Of a stretch of DNA of 64,000 nucleotides, positions 22,626 to 35,248 are shown one piece after another. The notes under the pieces are model-generated. The model was not told where the DNA came from. It made no database searches and saw only the letters and a list, made by a program, of their open reading frames with translations. The stretch is from Larix kaempferi. Lineage: Eukaryota; Streptophyta; Pinopsida; Pinales; Pinaceae. Both the position numbers and the translations under genes were made by a program. Each line of letters starts with the position of its first letter. Position 1 is the stretch's first letter. Location of the stretch: assembly GCA_027924585.1 (NCBI GenBank), contig BSBM01000602.1:13250001-13314000 (forward strand). Direction: 5' to 3'.

Positions 22626-23250
22626 GCTTGTAAAAAATGAAATTAATTTTCATTGAAATTTATGTTACTTTTTTCTTATATAAAAAAAAGTTTTACATAA
22701 AAGTAAATATTCAATTATATTGTCAATAATATGCTTCTTGTTTTTTTAAGTATATAGTTATATAAAAATAAAACTTTAATGATTTTGTATATTTAATACT
22801 AATCCAGCTTATAAAAATAAAATTAATTTTTATATAAATCTATGTTATTTTTTTTTATATAAAAAACCTTTTACATAAAAGTAAAGATTGAATAATATAG
22901 TGAATAATATTTAAATTTTTGAAGGCTATAGTTATATGTAATATTAATTCAGCTTATAAAAATGCATTATAAAAAGTGAAATTAACTTTCATTCAAATAT
23001 GTTTTTTATTTTTTACTGTTAATATATAAAAAAACCTTCATAAAAGTAAAAGATTGAATAATATTAGTTAGATGTAATATCAATTCAACTTATAAAAAAA
23101 TGCATCATAAAAAATGAAATTAACTTTCATTCAAATATGGTTTTTTTGTTTATATATATAAAAACCTTCATATAAAAGTAAAGATTAAATAATATTGTAA
23201 ATGATATTTATAATTTTTAAGGTTATAGTAATATAAAAATAAAAATTCAA
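22626..23250. repeat. Degenerate AT-rich tandem repeat, four units
   Basis: Units beginning GCTTATAAAAA-like and containing AATTAATTTTCATTGAAA and TACATAAAAGTAAAGATT start near 22626, 22807, 22952 and 23088. Unit length varies from about 135 to 180 bp because of internal deletions. Confidence 0.75.
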
Positions 23251-23930
23251 AATTTTTGTAAAATATCAATATTTAGAATTTTAAATTTATAATTACTTGT
23301 TAGAACTCTAACTGGTACTATGCATATAAATTATATCCAGGATTATAAGAATGGACCACTTAACAACTGAATCAGAGTCAGACCATTAAAAAGCAATACT
23401 CTAACCATATTACTCCATGCTGGTGATCATTTCATAGGATTAAGCATGTATTACAAATAAAAAGTAAATATAATAATCATATTAATTACACGGACTTGAG
23501 GGCATACTTTATTAAGCAGGTAAACTTGTGAGTATAATATAATATCTGGATATATAATTCATACATAAAGGAACCCACTCCCTGTTGTTTCAGTTGGATG
23601 GGGATGTATTCTTGGACGTTATTAGTTTGAAAGGTGAGAGAACAAGGGAAATGGGTTAAAAGCAATAAGACCCAAAAGCGGGAGTTTATTGTGCAGTTAG
23701 TTCTTATCGATGAAGCAGCGAAAGAGCATATTCTACAGACTCAGAACGAGCACACCTTCCATTCTAGATACATATTCTTATAAATCTATGTTTCTTGCTC
23801 ATTACTAATTAACTAAAATTGAAAATAGTTGTATTCATATGAGTGCAATTGTAACATTCTTTTAGTCAAATTGTATATTTACAATCTTATTAAAATTTGG
23901 ATATTTAAAATTCATAAAATCTTAAAATCT

Positions 23931-24038
23931 TAAAATTTTAAAACTATTTCTTAAAACGTTTTTTATAAAACTTATTCCGTAAATATTAACATTAATATTA
24001 AAATGTAGTATTTTAAAAATGTTAAAGTCATTAAAAAT
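23931..24038. repeat. Flanking box, left copy
   Basis: About 110 bp, with AAACTATTTCTTAAAAC, AAATATTAACATTA and TTTTAAAAATGTTAAAG in order, recurs in the same orientation at 42821-42930. The two copies lie on opposite sides of the 17.9-kb transposon, so they belong to the target region rather than to the element. Confidence 0.8.
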
Positions 24039-24059
24039 CAAATTTAAATATAAATAGAA

Positions 24060-24226
24060 AACAAAAAGGTTCCATGCCTTATTAATATTTAATATTAGTG
24101 TTATTATTTATTGATATTAATATTAATGTTTTATATTAATATATAAATTATTATTTTATTTTAGAATAAATAATTATTTAATATTAATTAAGTTTATTGT
24201 TAATGTTAGAAAATATTATTAGTAAA

Positions 24227-24260
<34 letters not shown>

Positions 24261-24908
24261 TCTAAGTTTATAGACATTAATAATATTATTATAAAAAATG
24301 TTATTAATATTAGCATTATTATTAATGCTCACAACAATAATATTAATATTATAAAACATTAATATTAATATCAACATATCATAACATTAATATTAACTAT
24401 ATATTGAAGTTAACTATAAATTAAAGTAATCTTTGAAGTATTAATTAATAATATAAATATTATCAATATTAACATTAATGTTAATATTAATAATTACATC
24501 AAGTTCATGTTAATTTTAACATTTTTAATACTAATGACCCTAATATAATAAAAATATTTATTATTTAATTAATAATTATATTAATTAATTATTAATTGTA
24601 TTAATTAATAATATTAATATTAATAATATTAACTAATTATATTTCAAATTACATCATATTGATATTAATGTTTGGATATTAATTAATAATATTAAATTTA
24701 TCAATATTAATTAATATTGATGCTAATATTAACAATTACTTAAAGTTCATCTTAATTTTAATATTAATAATTGTAATATAATAAAAAAATTAATTAATTA
24801 ATTAATTATGTTAATAGTAATAATCTTAACTAATATTAATGTTAATTTGGATATTAATATTAACTAATATTAATGTTAATTTGGATATTAATATTAACTA
24901 ATATTAAT
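24060..24908. repeat. TAATATTAA-rich low-complexity array
   Basis: Almost pure A/T built from ATTAATATTAA-like words, with an AAT microsatellite at about 24229-24262. The last part has two 40-bp units containing CTAATATTAATGTTAATTTG. The DNA transposon starting at 24909 is inserted in the next unit. Confidence 0.9.
24905..24908. other. Target-site duplication TAAT, left
   Basis: TAAT precedes the left inverted repeat and is repeated at 42785-42788, directly after the right one. Joining the flanks with one TAAT gives ACTAATATTAATGTTAATTT, the local array unit. Confidence 0.8.
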
Positions 24909-24943
24909 GGGTGAATCCACGAATGTGGTTCACCATTTTTGGC
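24909..24943 (+). repeat. Left terminal inverted repeat
   Basis: Starts GGGTGAATCCACGAA and ends TTTTTGGC. It matches the reverse complement of 42750-42784 at 27 of 35 positions. Within it GGTGAA(T)CCAC pairs with GTGGTTCACC, giving a small hairpin at the very end of the element. Confidence 0.8.
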
Positions 24944-24972
24944 GGATCGCGAGGGGAAAAATCATTTTTCGG

Positions 24973-25312
24973 ACCCTCAATCGAGCTAATTTCAAGCCCT
25001 CGATCGAGGTTTTATACGCTCGATCGAGGGTTTAAAAATACCTCGATTGAGGGCTTTAACATACCTCGATCGAGGATGTGTTAAACCCTTGATCGAGGGT
25101 CTAACCAAACCCTCGATCGAGCAAAACCTCGATCGAACAAAACCTCGATCGAGGGTTTCGTTAGACCCTCGATCAAGGGTTTGTTCGATCCGTTGAAAAA
25201 AAAAGAAAAAAGAAAAAAAAAGAAGAAAAAAACAGGTTCCGAGCAGTTATGCGGTGGGTTGACAGACCCTCGATCAAGCAAAACCTTGATCGAGGGTTTG
25301 CTCGATCGAGGG
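24973..25312. repeat. CTCGATCGAG palindrome array, left
   Basis: About 13 copies of the palindrome CCTCGATCGAGG or close variants, often followed by GTTT, in irregular spacing, in two blocks (24973-25192 and 25261-25312). Variants such as TTGATCG, TCAATCG and CGATCAA differ by single transitions at CG sites. It starts 64 bp inside the left end and lies just upstream of gene A. A transposase binding site or a promoter element is likely. Confidence 0.92.
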
Positions 25313-25679
25313 AATGCGACAGAGAAAAAAAAACAAAACAACGCCCGGTCGACCCTGTTTTCGTGCAGTGCATTGATAGAGACAGAGAGAGAGCGACCGG
25401 GGACCTCAACCGAGCACCTGCCCGACACCACCTCCCCCACATTGATGCCACCTTGCCACAGCAACGCCATCATGTCATCTATTCCACCAGGTGGGTAGAA
25501 ATATCCCATTTGTTTTTTGATTTAAAAAAAAATATATTTCATATTTTATGTATAAATTTGTGTTTTTTTTATCAAATCTAGGTTTAATTTGGTTTTCTAG
25601 AAATGGTTAAGATGTAGGCATTGAAACTAAAGTGCCATTGAAACCAAATTTATCAAAAAAAAACCATTTGATTTAACTA

Positions 25680-26116
25680 AAACAAAAACCTATTTCAAAC
25701 CAAAACAAAAACCCATTTCAAACCAAAACAAAAACCAAATTTGAAATAGATTTAGAGTTTTACATATTTGTCAGTTATTTGTTTAAATTATTTTGTTTTT
25801 ATATCAACCGGTAGCATTTCACCCCATAAATGCTACTAGTTTTATTTTAAAATGTGATTTTACCAGCATAAATGCTGCCCATTTTTTTTCAATCCTCCGA
25901 GAACGCCAAGAGGATTGAAAAAAAAAAACCATTTGAACCTAAAACAGAAAATCATTTCAAAACAAAAACCAAAACTATTTTAAATTTGAAATACTTTTAG
26001 GATTTTAAATTTATTTTGCATTTATTTGTTTTAAAATTATTTGGTATGTGAATTTGCAAGCAGAAATGCTGCCAATTTTTTCTCAATCCTTCGAGAACGC
26101 CAAAAGGATTGAAATC
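25680..26116. repeat. About 190-bp duplication in gene A intron 1
   Basis: Segments with AAACCAAAACAAAAACC and the ending CAATCCTCCGAGAACGCCAA (25890-25915) recur at about 26080-26105. Each end forms a small hairpin, CAATCCT paired with AGGATTG. Confidence 0.75.
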
Positions 26117-28126
26117 ATATATTAATATCAATATTATATATAAAAGATTTAAAAATGAATATTAATAATATATATAATCATATATTATTTATTAATTTTT
26201 ACTTAATTTATTTTAAAAAAATAATATTTAATATTAATAATATAATATAAAAAATTAAAAATGAATATTAATAATATATAATAATATATTATTAATCATA
26301 ACCATAACCATAACTAACTTGCCAAATTGTCCTAAATAGGATCCCCTCTCAGGCCATGAAAAGTATGTCCACAATGTGAGCATCAATGAAGATAAATTGG
26401 CCTGGAACCATAATTGATAGCTTGGAAAAATTCCCAACATCAGGTGGCCTAACGTCATTAAATGATGTCTCTAAATGATATAAGCCACTACAAATGCATT
26501 TTGCTGGACTAGACTACATGTGTTTGGATTAGATTTTTCCACCATCTTTGTGGAATACAAACTACAATTCAACAATAAAAACACCTTTGAATCATCTAAT
26601 CATTTCCACCATTGAATCCCCTGACCTATTCCTTAGACCATTCTTTGTATTTCAAATCATTGAATGACACATGGGTAAGGGTGTATGATTCACTCATGGC
26701 TATGTGGGATCCATAGCATTGATTGGTATCATGGCCATTCCCACAACCAAGGAGTTTTGTAGGTTTATGTCTTCACGACAAGATAGGTTTTGCATCAACA
26801 CAAATTTATAGAATGGATTTGTAGAAAAAGGATACCTAGCCATCTTATCCAACCTACAGTACTACTAACTCATAATTGAAATATTTTTTGGTTGATGCCA
26901 ATTGCTCGAAACCAACGGTCCTCATGCATCATAAATTTATTCAATCAACTTGATGTACTAAGTCGGTTTTAGTTTCTTCACTTTTTAGTTAAGGCAACGT
27001 TTGTATTTGAGTATGACAATGGTAATGCCAAGGGGCTTTGTCCAAAGGAACCTTGGTAAAAATAAATATATATATTCATAGTCAAGAGTATTATCAATGA
27101 ATATGACAGAATTTAACTTGAAAGAGAGACTAAGCAATTTTACCCAAATCAAAACTATGAAAATGGTTCTACTTAGTGAATTTTCCAAATCGTGAAAACA
27201 AAACTTTTTTATAATTCTTTCATCATTTGATCATTTTTCATTTATTCAAAATACAAATTCACCTCGGAATCCACTAATTTAAGAAGAGATGCATGTTTTT
27301 CTCATGAACCAAAGGCTTGCTTCACTAACAACAAAAAAATCCATCTCTACAATATATTCTCAAATGAAAAAATTCATTACAATAAAGTTGAATTAACACT
27401 AAATCCATGAAAAAGGAAACCTAAAACTTAAATATAAAAAAAAATATCTTTCAACTTTGAAAAAATCCATTAAAATTACATATAAACCTATGAATTAATT
27501 ATATATCTTTGTCTTTGATTTGAGAAATATCGAACTTCAAAACTAAAACAATGACAACCTTATCAACATTTGATAATGAAACCAAAAACTTACCTCAGAA
27601 TAAATGTTTTTTAAAACATAAATTCTTCCCAAAACATAATCTATAAAAAAAGTTCATTTAGTAAAAGATTGCCCCACTATGTTTCCCACAACACCTTCTC
27701 TTTGAGAAAACAAAACCTTATTAATTTGAAGTGTTGTTGACATTCTCCAACGTTTGTCGATTTGTTTTATGTCTCACGTAGTTTATGGGCAATATTTTAT
27801 GCATCTTGATGTGTAATGATCACATGTGCTCTCCATAACAAACAATTAAATATAAGGTTTCCACTAATGGAGACACTATTTTGTGTGTTCAATTTTAGCA
27901 ATAGTGGCCTTTCATGAAGAAAGTTGCTTTGCATACAACGCAATACAAACGTTTTCATATGAGTGCCTATTTTGTTTCTTCATTTTTAGCAATGATGAAG
28001 CATAAAGAAAGCTTATGCCATTACCATTATAATATTGTTTTCTAAAATCAAATAAATTTATCCTCAAAGTTGAGGACAAGAGATAGCGTTTATGTTTGAA
28101 ATTGTGGTGTACATGTAATTATGATT
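26117..28126. other. Intronic stretch of gene A without recognised features
   Basis: AT-rich sequence. It begins with ATTAATAATATATA repeats to about 26285 and a CATAAC triplet; beyond that only short frames on both strands and no recognisable domain. Confidence 0.5.
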
Positions 28127-28372
28127 TGGCTAGTATTTATTATTTTATATTGTTTAGTGGGCATGCATAGTACAATATGCCATAAGGTTGTTGCATAGAG
28201 CCATTTAAAATTTCAACAATGTCAAAACATGGGTAGTTTGATTTGTTATTGGCTAGTATTTATTATTTTATTTAGTTTAGTGGGCATGTACGGTCCACTA
28301 TGACATAAGGTTGCATAGATCCATTTAAAATTTCAACAATGTCAAAACATAGATGATTTGATTTGTCATTTT
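28127..28372. repeat. 123-bp tandem duplication
   Basis: GGCTAGTATTTATTATTTTA at 28128 recurs at 28251. The rest of the unit, ending with AATTTCAACAATGTCAAAAC and following bases, is also duplicated. Confidence 0.88.
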
Positions 28373-29525
28373 TATTTTATAGCAACATTGTTATACGAAT
28401 TAGAAAACACACTTTAGAGCACATCGTAAAGTTCATGGTTAATGTCTAGATGAAGTAGGTATGAAAACTACATGGGTGGAGTTATAATAGTATATATAGT
28501 TTGCTCGAGGGATTTCCTTTTCAATTCTTCGATGAAAAATGTTTGGATGTCACTATCAAGAAACCTTCATATGTTGGAATGTCTTTGTATTTAATACTTA
28601 GCTTGAGGCTTTCTCAACAAATTATCTTTGATGTAGGCACGGAGACCAAAGGTTACCAATAATTATTGTAATTTTAATTTGAAAGATAAAATAATTATTG
28701 TAATTTCAATTTAAAAGATAAATAGACTAAATTACACCAAATCAATTATCATATTAAATTCACAAAAAAGATACATATCAACAATGTCGATTGTATTTAT
28801 TACAATCTCCAATATGAATCATATGATTTTGGGGCTTCTCCTACACCTTATCCTACTTCTATAGAAAAAAAAAATGGCATTCTTCATTCATTGGTTTACA
28901 ATTTATCTAGGATGGAGATTGGTTGGAAGGTCAACCACATGTTACTTCCATTTTAGAACTCCAACTAATGAAAGCATTCACAAAACCAGGATTCTCCTTG
29001 GAATTTCATCCAATCAAATCTTTTAATAAATGGTTGTGACTTTTTTGACATGGTCGAAGGTTGAATGAAAATGTCATAGTTGCAACATTGGGATCACATA
29101 TCCCAATTATCTCTCATTCATGACTTTCTATTTCCTTCCAAACTCTTAACATGAGGACAATGTTTAGTGTATTGTTCCTTCATTGAATCAATAACTCCAT
29201 AAAGCAATGCAAAGGGCTAGGGTGGGAGTATCTCTCATATTTCTTTGAGGGATCAATGCTCTACCCTTTATGTTATCGCATGGATCCACATTTTTATTGT
29301 TAGTTTAGATTATTAATTCACTCCCCAATAACTACACCAACATATTATATGCTTAATAACTACACCAACAAAATTTTGATGTGTGTGTGCGCTAGTTTAG
29401 GATGGAGCTATTTCAATTATGTAGAAAAAAATTATCATGTTGTTACAGGTTGTTAGTAGGATTCAATTGCTATATAATAGATCCAATATATAGTGTATGA
29501 TTGTGTTGGTAATTACAATCTTTTA

Positions 29526-29538
29526 TGGTATTAGAGCC
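29526..29538 (+). promoter_or_regulatory. Copia-type primer-binding-site-like sequence
   Basis: TGGTATTAGAGCC is one change from the standard copia primer-binding site and follows a plausible LTR end (AATTACAATC). About 250 bp on the left could be LTR, but no second LTR or coding remnant is visible, so this is at most a copia relic inside gene A intron 1. Confidence 0.35.
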
Positions 29539-31989
29539 ATGCTCTAGGTGGAGCACATTGTTATCTAATCATGCTTCGAAATTGAAACCTTCAATGCACA
29601 TCAAAACCCATTTTTCCCTTCATAGAAAGGCACAACAACCTTATCCTTTCAAAAAAATTAATTTTGCATCAAGCCTATCCATAATGAAATTGAAAATTAT
29701 TTTATAACTTTGCAATTGAAGGGTTGCTCCAATTTTTTCCAATCAAATTTTTAGATGAATCGAAAGCGAAAAAGATAGAAGCCCAGCTAGGTTTTCCACA
29801 AATTGCATTATTTTATGAAAATTGATTTGTATCGAACACATAATATTAATGAAATTTTCATACATTAATGTATATATTGAAATGTGAAATTTGGAATAGA
29901 ATTTAAAATTTGAATTGAATTTGAATTTGAAATTGAAATGTGAAATTTGGAATAGAATTTGAAAGAAAATTAGAATTAGAAATTGAAATGTGATGCAGAT
30001 GGTCCTGAAGAGAGAGATTCGGTGCTTCGTGCTCCGCAAAGCACGAGAGGATCTGACGTCGCTCGACAGGGCGACCATCAGCAACGCTCTCGTTCACCGA
30101 GGAGTGATGCCAGGCCGAGGTCGGCTGCCACTGGTGGCGGTAGTTGGAGAGATCGTGTGTTGGTTCATCCTGATGACATACATGCAGATCCCCAGGAGGA
30201 GGATGTGCAACAAGACACGAGTGCATCAGGTGCATATTTGTTGTTAGCACATTTTCAGTAAATTTTTAGTATATAATGCATTGAATTTCAGCTGCAAGTT
30301 ATAATATATATTTTTAGTAACATTTGTGTTTTGGTTTGGATCGCAGGTGCCCCATCAGGGGGATCGTACGATGATGAGGTTGCACAGATCACTCTTGCTG
30401 ACATCATTTCCCAGCAAGAGTGAGTGAGCTCATGTGTGAGCACTTTGAGGGAGGATTCTCCCACACGACGATCTTTGTCGATGATGTTATCGGCGATTGA
30501 TGAGATGTTGACCCTCTATAGGAGGGTAGGACCTCTCGGTGACATTTAGCGACATTCATGCGAGAGGAGGAGAGATGGTGTCATTGGGATCCACAAATGG
30601 GAGGATGTCAAAGTCACCATAAGAGGGCATGACATGAAGGGTGCTTTATTCGACATCCCTCGTGACCGCGCCCCGGGTCAACGGCTTAGACTCAGGGAGT
30701 TTAAGTTGGAGGTCGCTGCACCACATATATATGATATATTCGTGGGAGCATGGGGCATGTTCCCCCACCATAACCAGGTCCCATTGTACTTTACAAAACA
30801 TGTTTATGCAGAGTTTGTTTTGGACATGCACCCAAATTACACTAGCACAGGGTCCCAGTTCTATGGGGCTAGTAGGGGATGCTCCTACCAACATCCTGGA
30901 GCTCGAAGAGAAGCTCGGAGAGACCCTGCCTTTGTGCCACCAGCTCCAAGGTTGATACCGCTTCTAGACAGGGCGGTTATCAGGTTGGGGGATGTGGCAC
31001 AATCATCCCAGCTTGCTGCAGAGGCTAGAGCTGACCTTGCAGACTCGTTGTTCACTTCCTTGGGCAGTGTTGTTGTTGCTGTGCATGGAGAGGCATCTAG
31101 ACCACCCCCTCCACGTGTAGAGACAGAGATAGAGCATGTCTCTAGTGACATGCTCAGGAGTTTTGATCGCGAGACCTTACTGCGGTATGTTGAGTCAGCG
31201 CGAGATGCATACTTTCAGTTATATCGTAGATGCATCACTACACGACAGGTATACTTTTGTACAATTATGTATAAATGTTCTTCATGTTACATCATATCAA
31301 TCTCACAAATTGAATGGTCAATAATACTTAAGGGAGTTGTATTCTATTGATCCATGTAGGGGACCCCATTCATGGATCAACTCTTTGCTAGCGAGCCATC
31401 TATTGGTCCGCTCGTCGGAGTAAGTTATAATTTATGTTCCAATTTAATTTTTGTTTGAATATTATTTCTCAGTTTAAATAATTTGTGTTTTATTTCTTAA
31501 TTTTCGAGATTTATGTTGTAGATCTTAACTTCAAATGAATTTCAAGTTGTACAGGGCAACGGAAAGGTGGTAGATCCTGATTATGGACATGAGGACCGCG
31601 AAGATTCTGACGAGCCGGGTCCAGAGACACATGTGAGTTTTAATTTATGTTCCAATTCCTGTTATTTAGTCACATTTAGTAATTGATTTTTGTACTTTAT
31701 GTTTCAATTTTTTACGAATAGATTTTAAATTATGTTAAATTTAGTTTTAATTTTAATAAATCTAACTTATTACATGTAATGGCATATTACATAGGCATCG
31801 CAACAGGTGGGTTTCAATGTTGCAATGGACTTCACACATAGTTGGGATGTACCTCGAGTACATTATCCCGATGAAGGGTCATCTACCTGTATTCCTACCC
31901 AGATCTCGGATATCACCATTGACACGATGGATATGGAAAAATTCCTTGAGGGTATAGAGTCTCAGAGACAGCAACGGGTTTCTGCATAG

Positions 31990-34900
31990 GAGGACAGTTA
32001 GAGGGACAATGACAGTCCTAGTGGGGGTAGTGGCCGATGAGTTGATGATCTATATATTTCCATGTTTTGGATATTTTCATATTTTATATATTATATTGTT
32101 TTGGATGATCGATATATACGTTAGCATGTTTTGGATATGGATCTATATCATTTATACATGGACTTTTATCATATATGGACTTTGGATATGGACTTTTGGA
32201 TATTTTGTATATTTTATCATATTGATGTTTTCATGTGTATTTTGTATATGATTTGAAATTGATTGTTTTTTATATTAGATATGGAGATAATTATTACAGC
32301 TACAAATTTATGTTTTGTCGTTTCAAATGCAAATTTAATGTGTAGTTATAATTTAGTTCAATTTAAAATGCAAATTTTGACTACATTAGAGAACATCTTC
32401 CAAAATTTAGAATTGAATACATACATTACGTTTTAAAATTGAAATTACAATTCCAATTCAATTACAATGTAAAATTTCCAATTTAATGTGTAATTTCAAT
32501 TCCAATTCAATTGCAATTTAAAAGCTCGTTTTCAACTACATTACAATTGTAGAAATGAAATCAACATGTAAAATTAGAATACATTTGAAATTAATATTTG
32601 AAATTTTGATTACATTATGTTGTCTACACATTACAATTCAATTACAATTTACACATTCCAATTCAATTACAATTTAAAATTAAAATCTCAAATTTAATGT
32701 GTAATTTCAGTTGAGAATACAATGTGTTGTTCCAATTTACAAGTTCAATTTCAATAACATTACAATTGCATTTGAAATAAAATTTTTAAATTATGATACA
32801 ATGTACAATCTAAAATTTAAATTTTACAATTTTACATTGTATATAGATGTATTTTAAATTCTCAATTTTGTATTTGAAATCAAAATTTAAAATTAGAATA
32901 CATTTGAAATTGAAAATTGAAATTGACATTTTGCATTATGTTGTCTACACCTTACAATTCACTTACAGTTTCCACATTCCAATTCAATTACATGGAAAAT
33001 TTAATGTGTAATTTCAATTGAAAATTCAATGTGTTGTTGTATATAAGAATGTTTTTGTCCATTGAGAGTGTGAAATATCCCTTGAGACAAAATTATATAA
33101 TTACAAGTTATATAGTATGTAGGTAATCTTTGTGTTATTTTCTTTTAAGTGTGTGCTCTAATCTAAAGTCATAAAGGTATGGTTTTTTTTCTTGGCAATG
33201 GGCATAACCACCTAGTTAATATAAGAAATGGAAATATGTTGATAGCAGATGCTTGTACAACTATGGTAGAAACTATGTTTGTACAACTATTTCATATGAT
33301 TTATGTACAACTATTTATGATTTATGGTAGATGCATATACTATGCTTGTATGTTGAATGTTCACCTCAACATGTACAAAATAACTTTTTATTGAATGCAA
33401 GTATGTAAAGTTAATGATTATTCTTGCAATTCCTTTTGTAAATTACCTCAAGGCTATATATTATGTGACCAAGTACTCTTAAATATAACATGCTTTAGTG
33501 CAAAACTTATTATACTCTCACATATAATATGATTTACTACAAAAACTTTCAATTATTCTGATAATTATCCAAAGTTAATTAATGAGTGTTTTTTCCTCCT
33601 TACAAATGATTTCATATAATTAAAATATTTTAAAACTTGATTATTATAATAATTATTTATGATTAGACATAACTTATTGTTGGCATTCAAGCCTATTAAG
33701 TATAATTTGGCTAAGAACAAAAACTTAATTGTAATGATAAGCATTCAAGTTAATTAATAATGTTTGAAAGTAAACATTCAAACTAAGTAATAATATTCTA
33801 AAATAAAAATTATTTTATTCAATTGATATTTCTTTAAAATTTTATTATAATGATAACTATTTCAAATTAATTAATAAATTGTTTTCAGAATTCTTTTATA
33901 AATAATTGGTTCAAGAGGACTAATGGAACTTGCGTCTCGAGGCAATATGTTGGGAGAAAACATAACATATTTACTCCATAAAATGAAATGTAAATAAAAT
34001 GTGGAAGATGGATCAACATCCTCATGAGATTAGTTGATGTTGTGAGTTATTATTTAAATGAATATTGAGTGTGAACATTCTATTGGAGGTGGATATTGGT
34101 TTTGGCCTTTGCATTCATATAGGTAATTATAGAGACAAATTTCAAAGAATATGTAAGGGATGGAAATAGAGGTTAGTAGATTACAAGCTATCTCTTTATA
34201 TGTTAAAGGCATGACAATTTTCAAATAATAAAGTCAAGTTAATACGGAAATATTATTATCTTTGTTTATTATTCAATACATGTTTCTTCCTAAACATAGA
34301 CATATCTAATTAGTATCATCTCTTTTTATTATTCAATACATATTTTTTTGTAAACATGGACATGTCTAACAAGTACCATGTAACATTGATAACTTATTTT
34401 TTCACATAAATAACCACCATTTGTGAATAGTGAGGAAGACGAAGAAATTATAGAACTTTATTATATTTTTTGAGTGTCTATAACAAATGAAGTCAAGAAT
34501 TATGTGAATTATAACAAGTGTCAAGCAAAGGGATTTTCAACCACCAAATCACCATAACTAAATGTCACCCACGAATGTAAAAATTCTACTAGCAGGGTCA
34601 ATCTAATTATTAATCAATTGCTTTGGAAGGAAATCAAATTGAAGGAGTGTTTTGGTGCCCTTCATTTCCCTTAGTAAGCAAAATTAAAAACTATGGATTG
34701 ATTGCGGTCATGTCACAAAAAATATAGCTAAGGAAGAGTCACATATATACCACACATGGGTATGTATGAGACCTCTGGTTGAAGCTTCAATGATAGATTA
34801 TGAACAATCAAGGGAAACACAATAGTCCTAAATAACAAAAATTCAAGGTTATCAATACAAGAATGTGTGGTCCAAACAATAATTATAATGCCCAAAATTT

Positions 34901-35248
34901 TCTAAATTCATATATTAAAGAATGTTGCACAAAATGGTAATCATTGTACAATTCAAAATTAAAATTTTACCATTCCACATTGTATAGATGTATTTTAAAT
35001 TCTCAATTACTTTACAATTGTATTTGAAATCAAAATCTAAAATTAGAACATGTACATGTTCAAGTGTATTCACATTGGAGCACCATGACCCAAATTTCAC
35101 AAAAGCCTCCCATCTGGTATTTGTATTCTTGACATTAAAGCATCTACAAAAATACATTTATAAAACAACCTCCACAAAAATATCCAAAAACATATTACAC
35201 AAGACAACATGAAAACTATGCCAATGATGCAAGTGGCATACATGTAAC
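31990..35248. other. AT-rich spacer between convergent genes A and B
   Basis: No gene seen. It contains many AATTCAATTACAATTT-like words (32300-33020). A segment of about 90 bp with ATGTATTTTAAATTCTCAATT (about 32840) recurs near 34988. Both genes end into this spacer, so it should hold their 3' ends and polyadenylation signals. Confidence 0.6.

Larger units (their letters stand above)
25445..31989 (+). pseudogene. Transposon gene A, unknown protein, six exons, two stops
   Basis: Exons fit GT-AG rules with matching phases: 25445-25490, 29999-30229, 30347-31248, 31360-31419, 31555-31632 and 31795-31989, about 503 residues in all. The start is the ATG of MPPCHSNAIMSS. I do not recognise the protein. 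Visible parts are an Arg/Ser/Asp-rich charged segment in exon 2 and a folded-looking region in exon 3 (about 190-390) with VPLYFTKHVYAEFVLDMH near residue 236. An acidic linker and a C-terminal FNVAMDFTHSWDVPRVHY segment follow. The related element at 45538 encodes the same kind of protein (VPQYFLRKLWAEFELGYH), so it is probably a conserved accessory protein of this transposon family. Exon 3 has in-frame TGA (about 30422) and TAG (about 30548). The large first intron (4.5 kb) holds repeats and a copia-like primer site. Confidence 0.7.
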
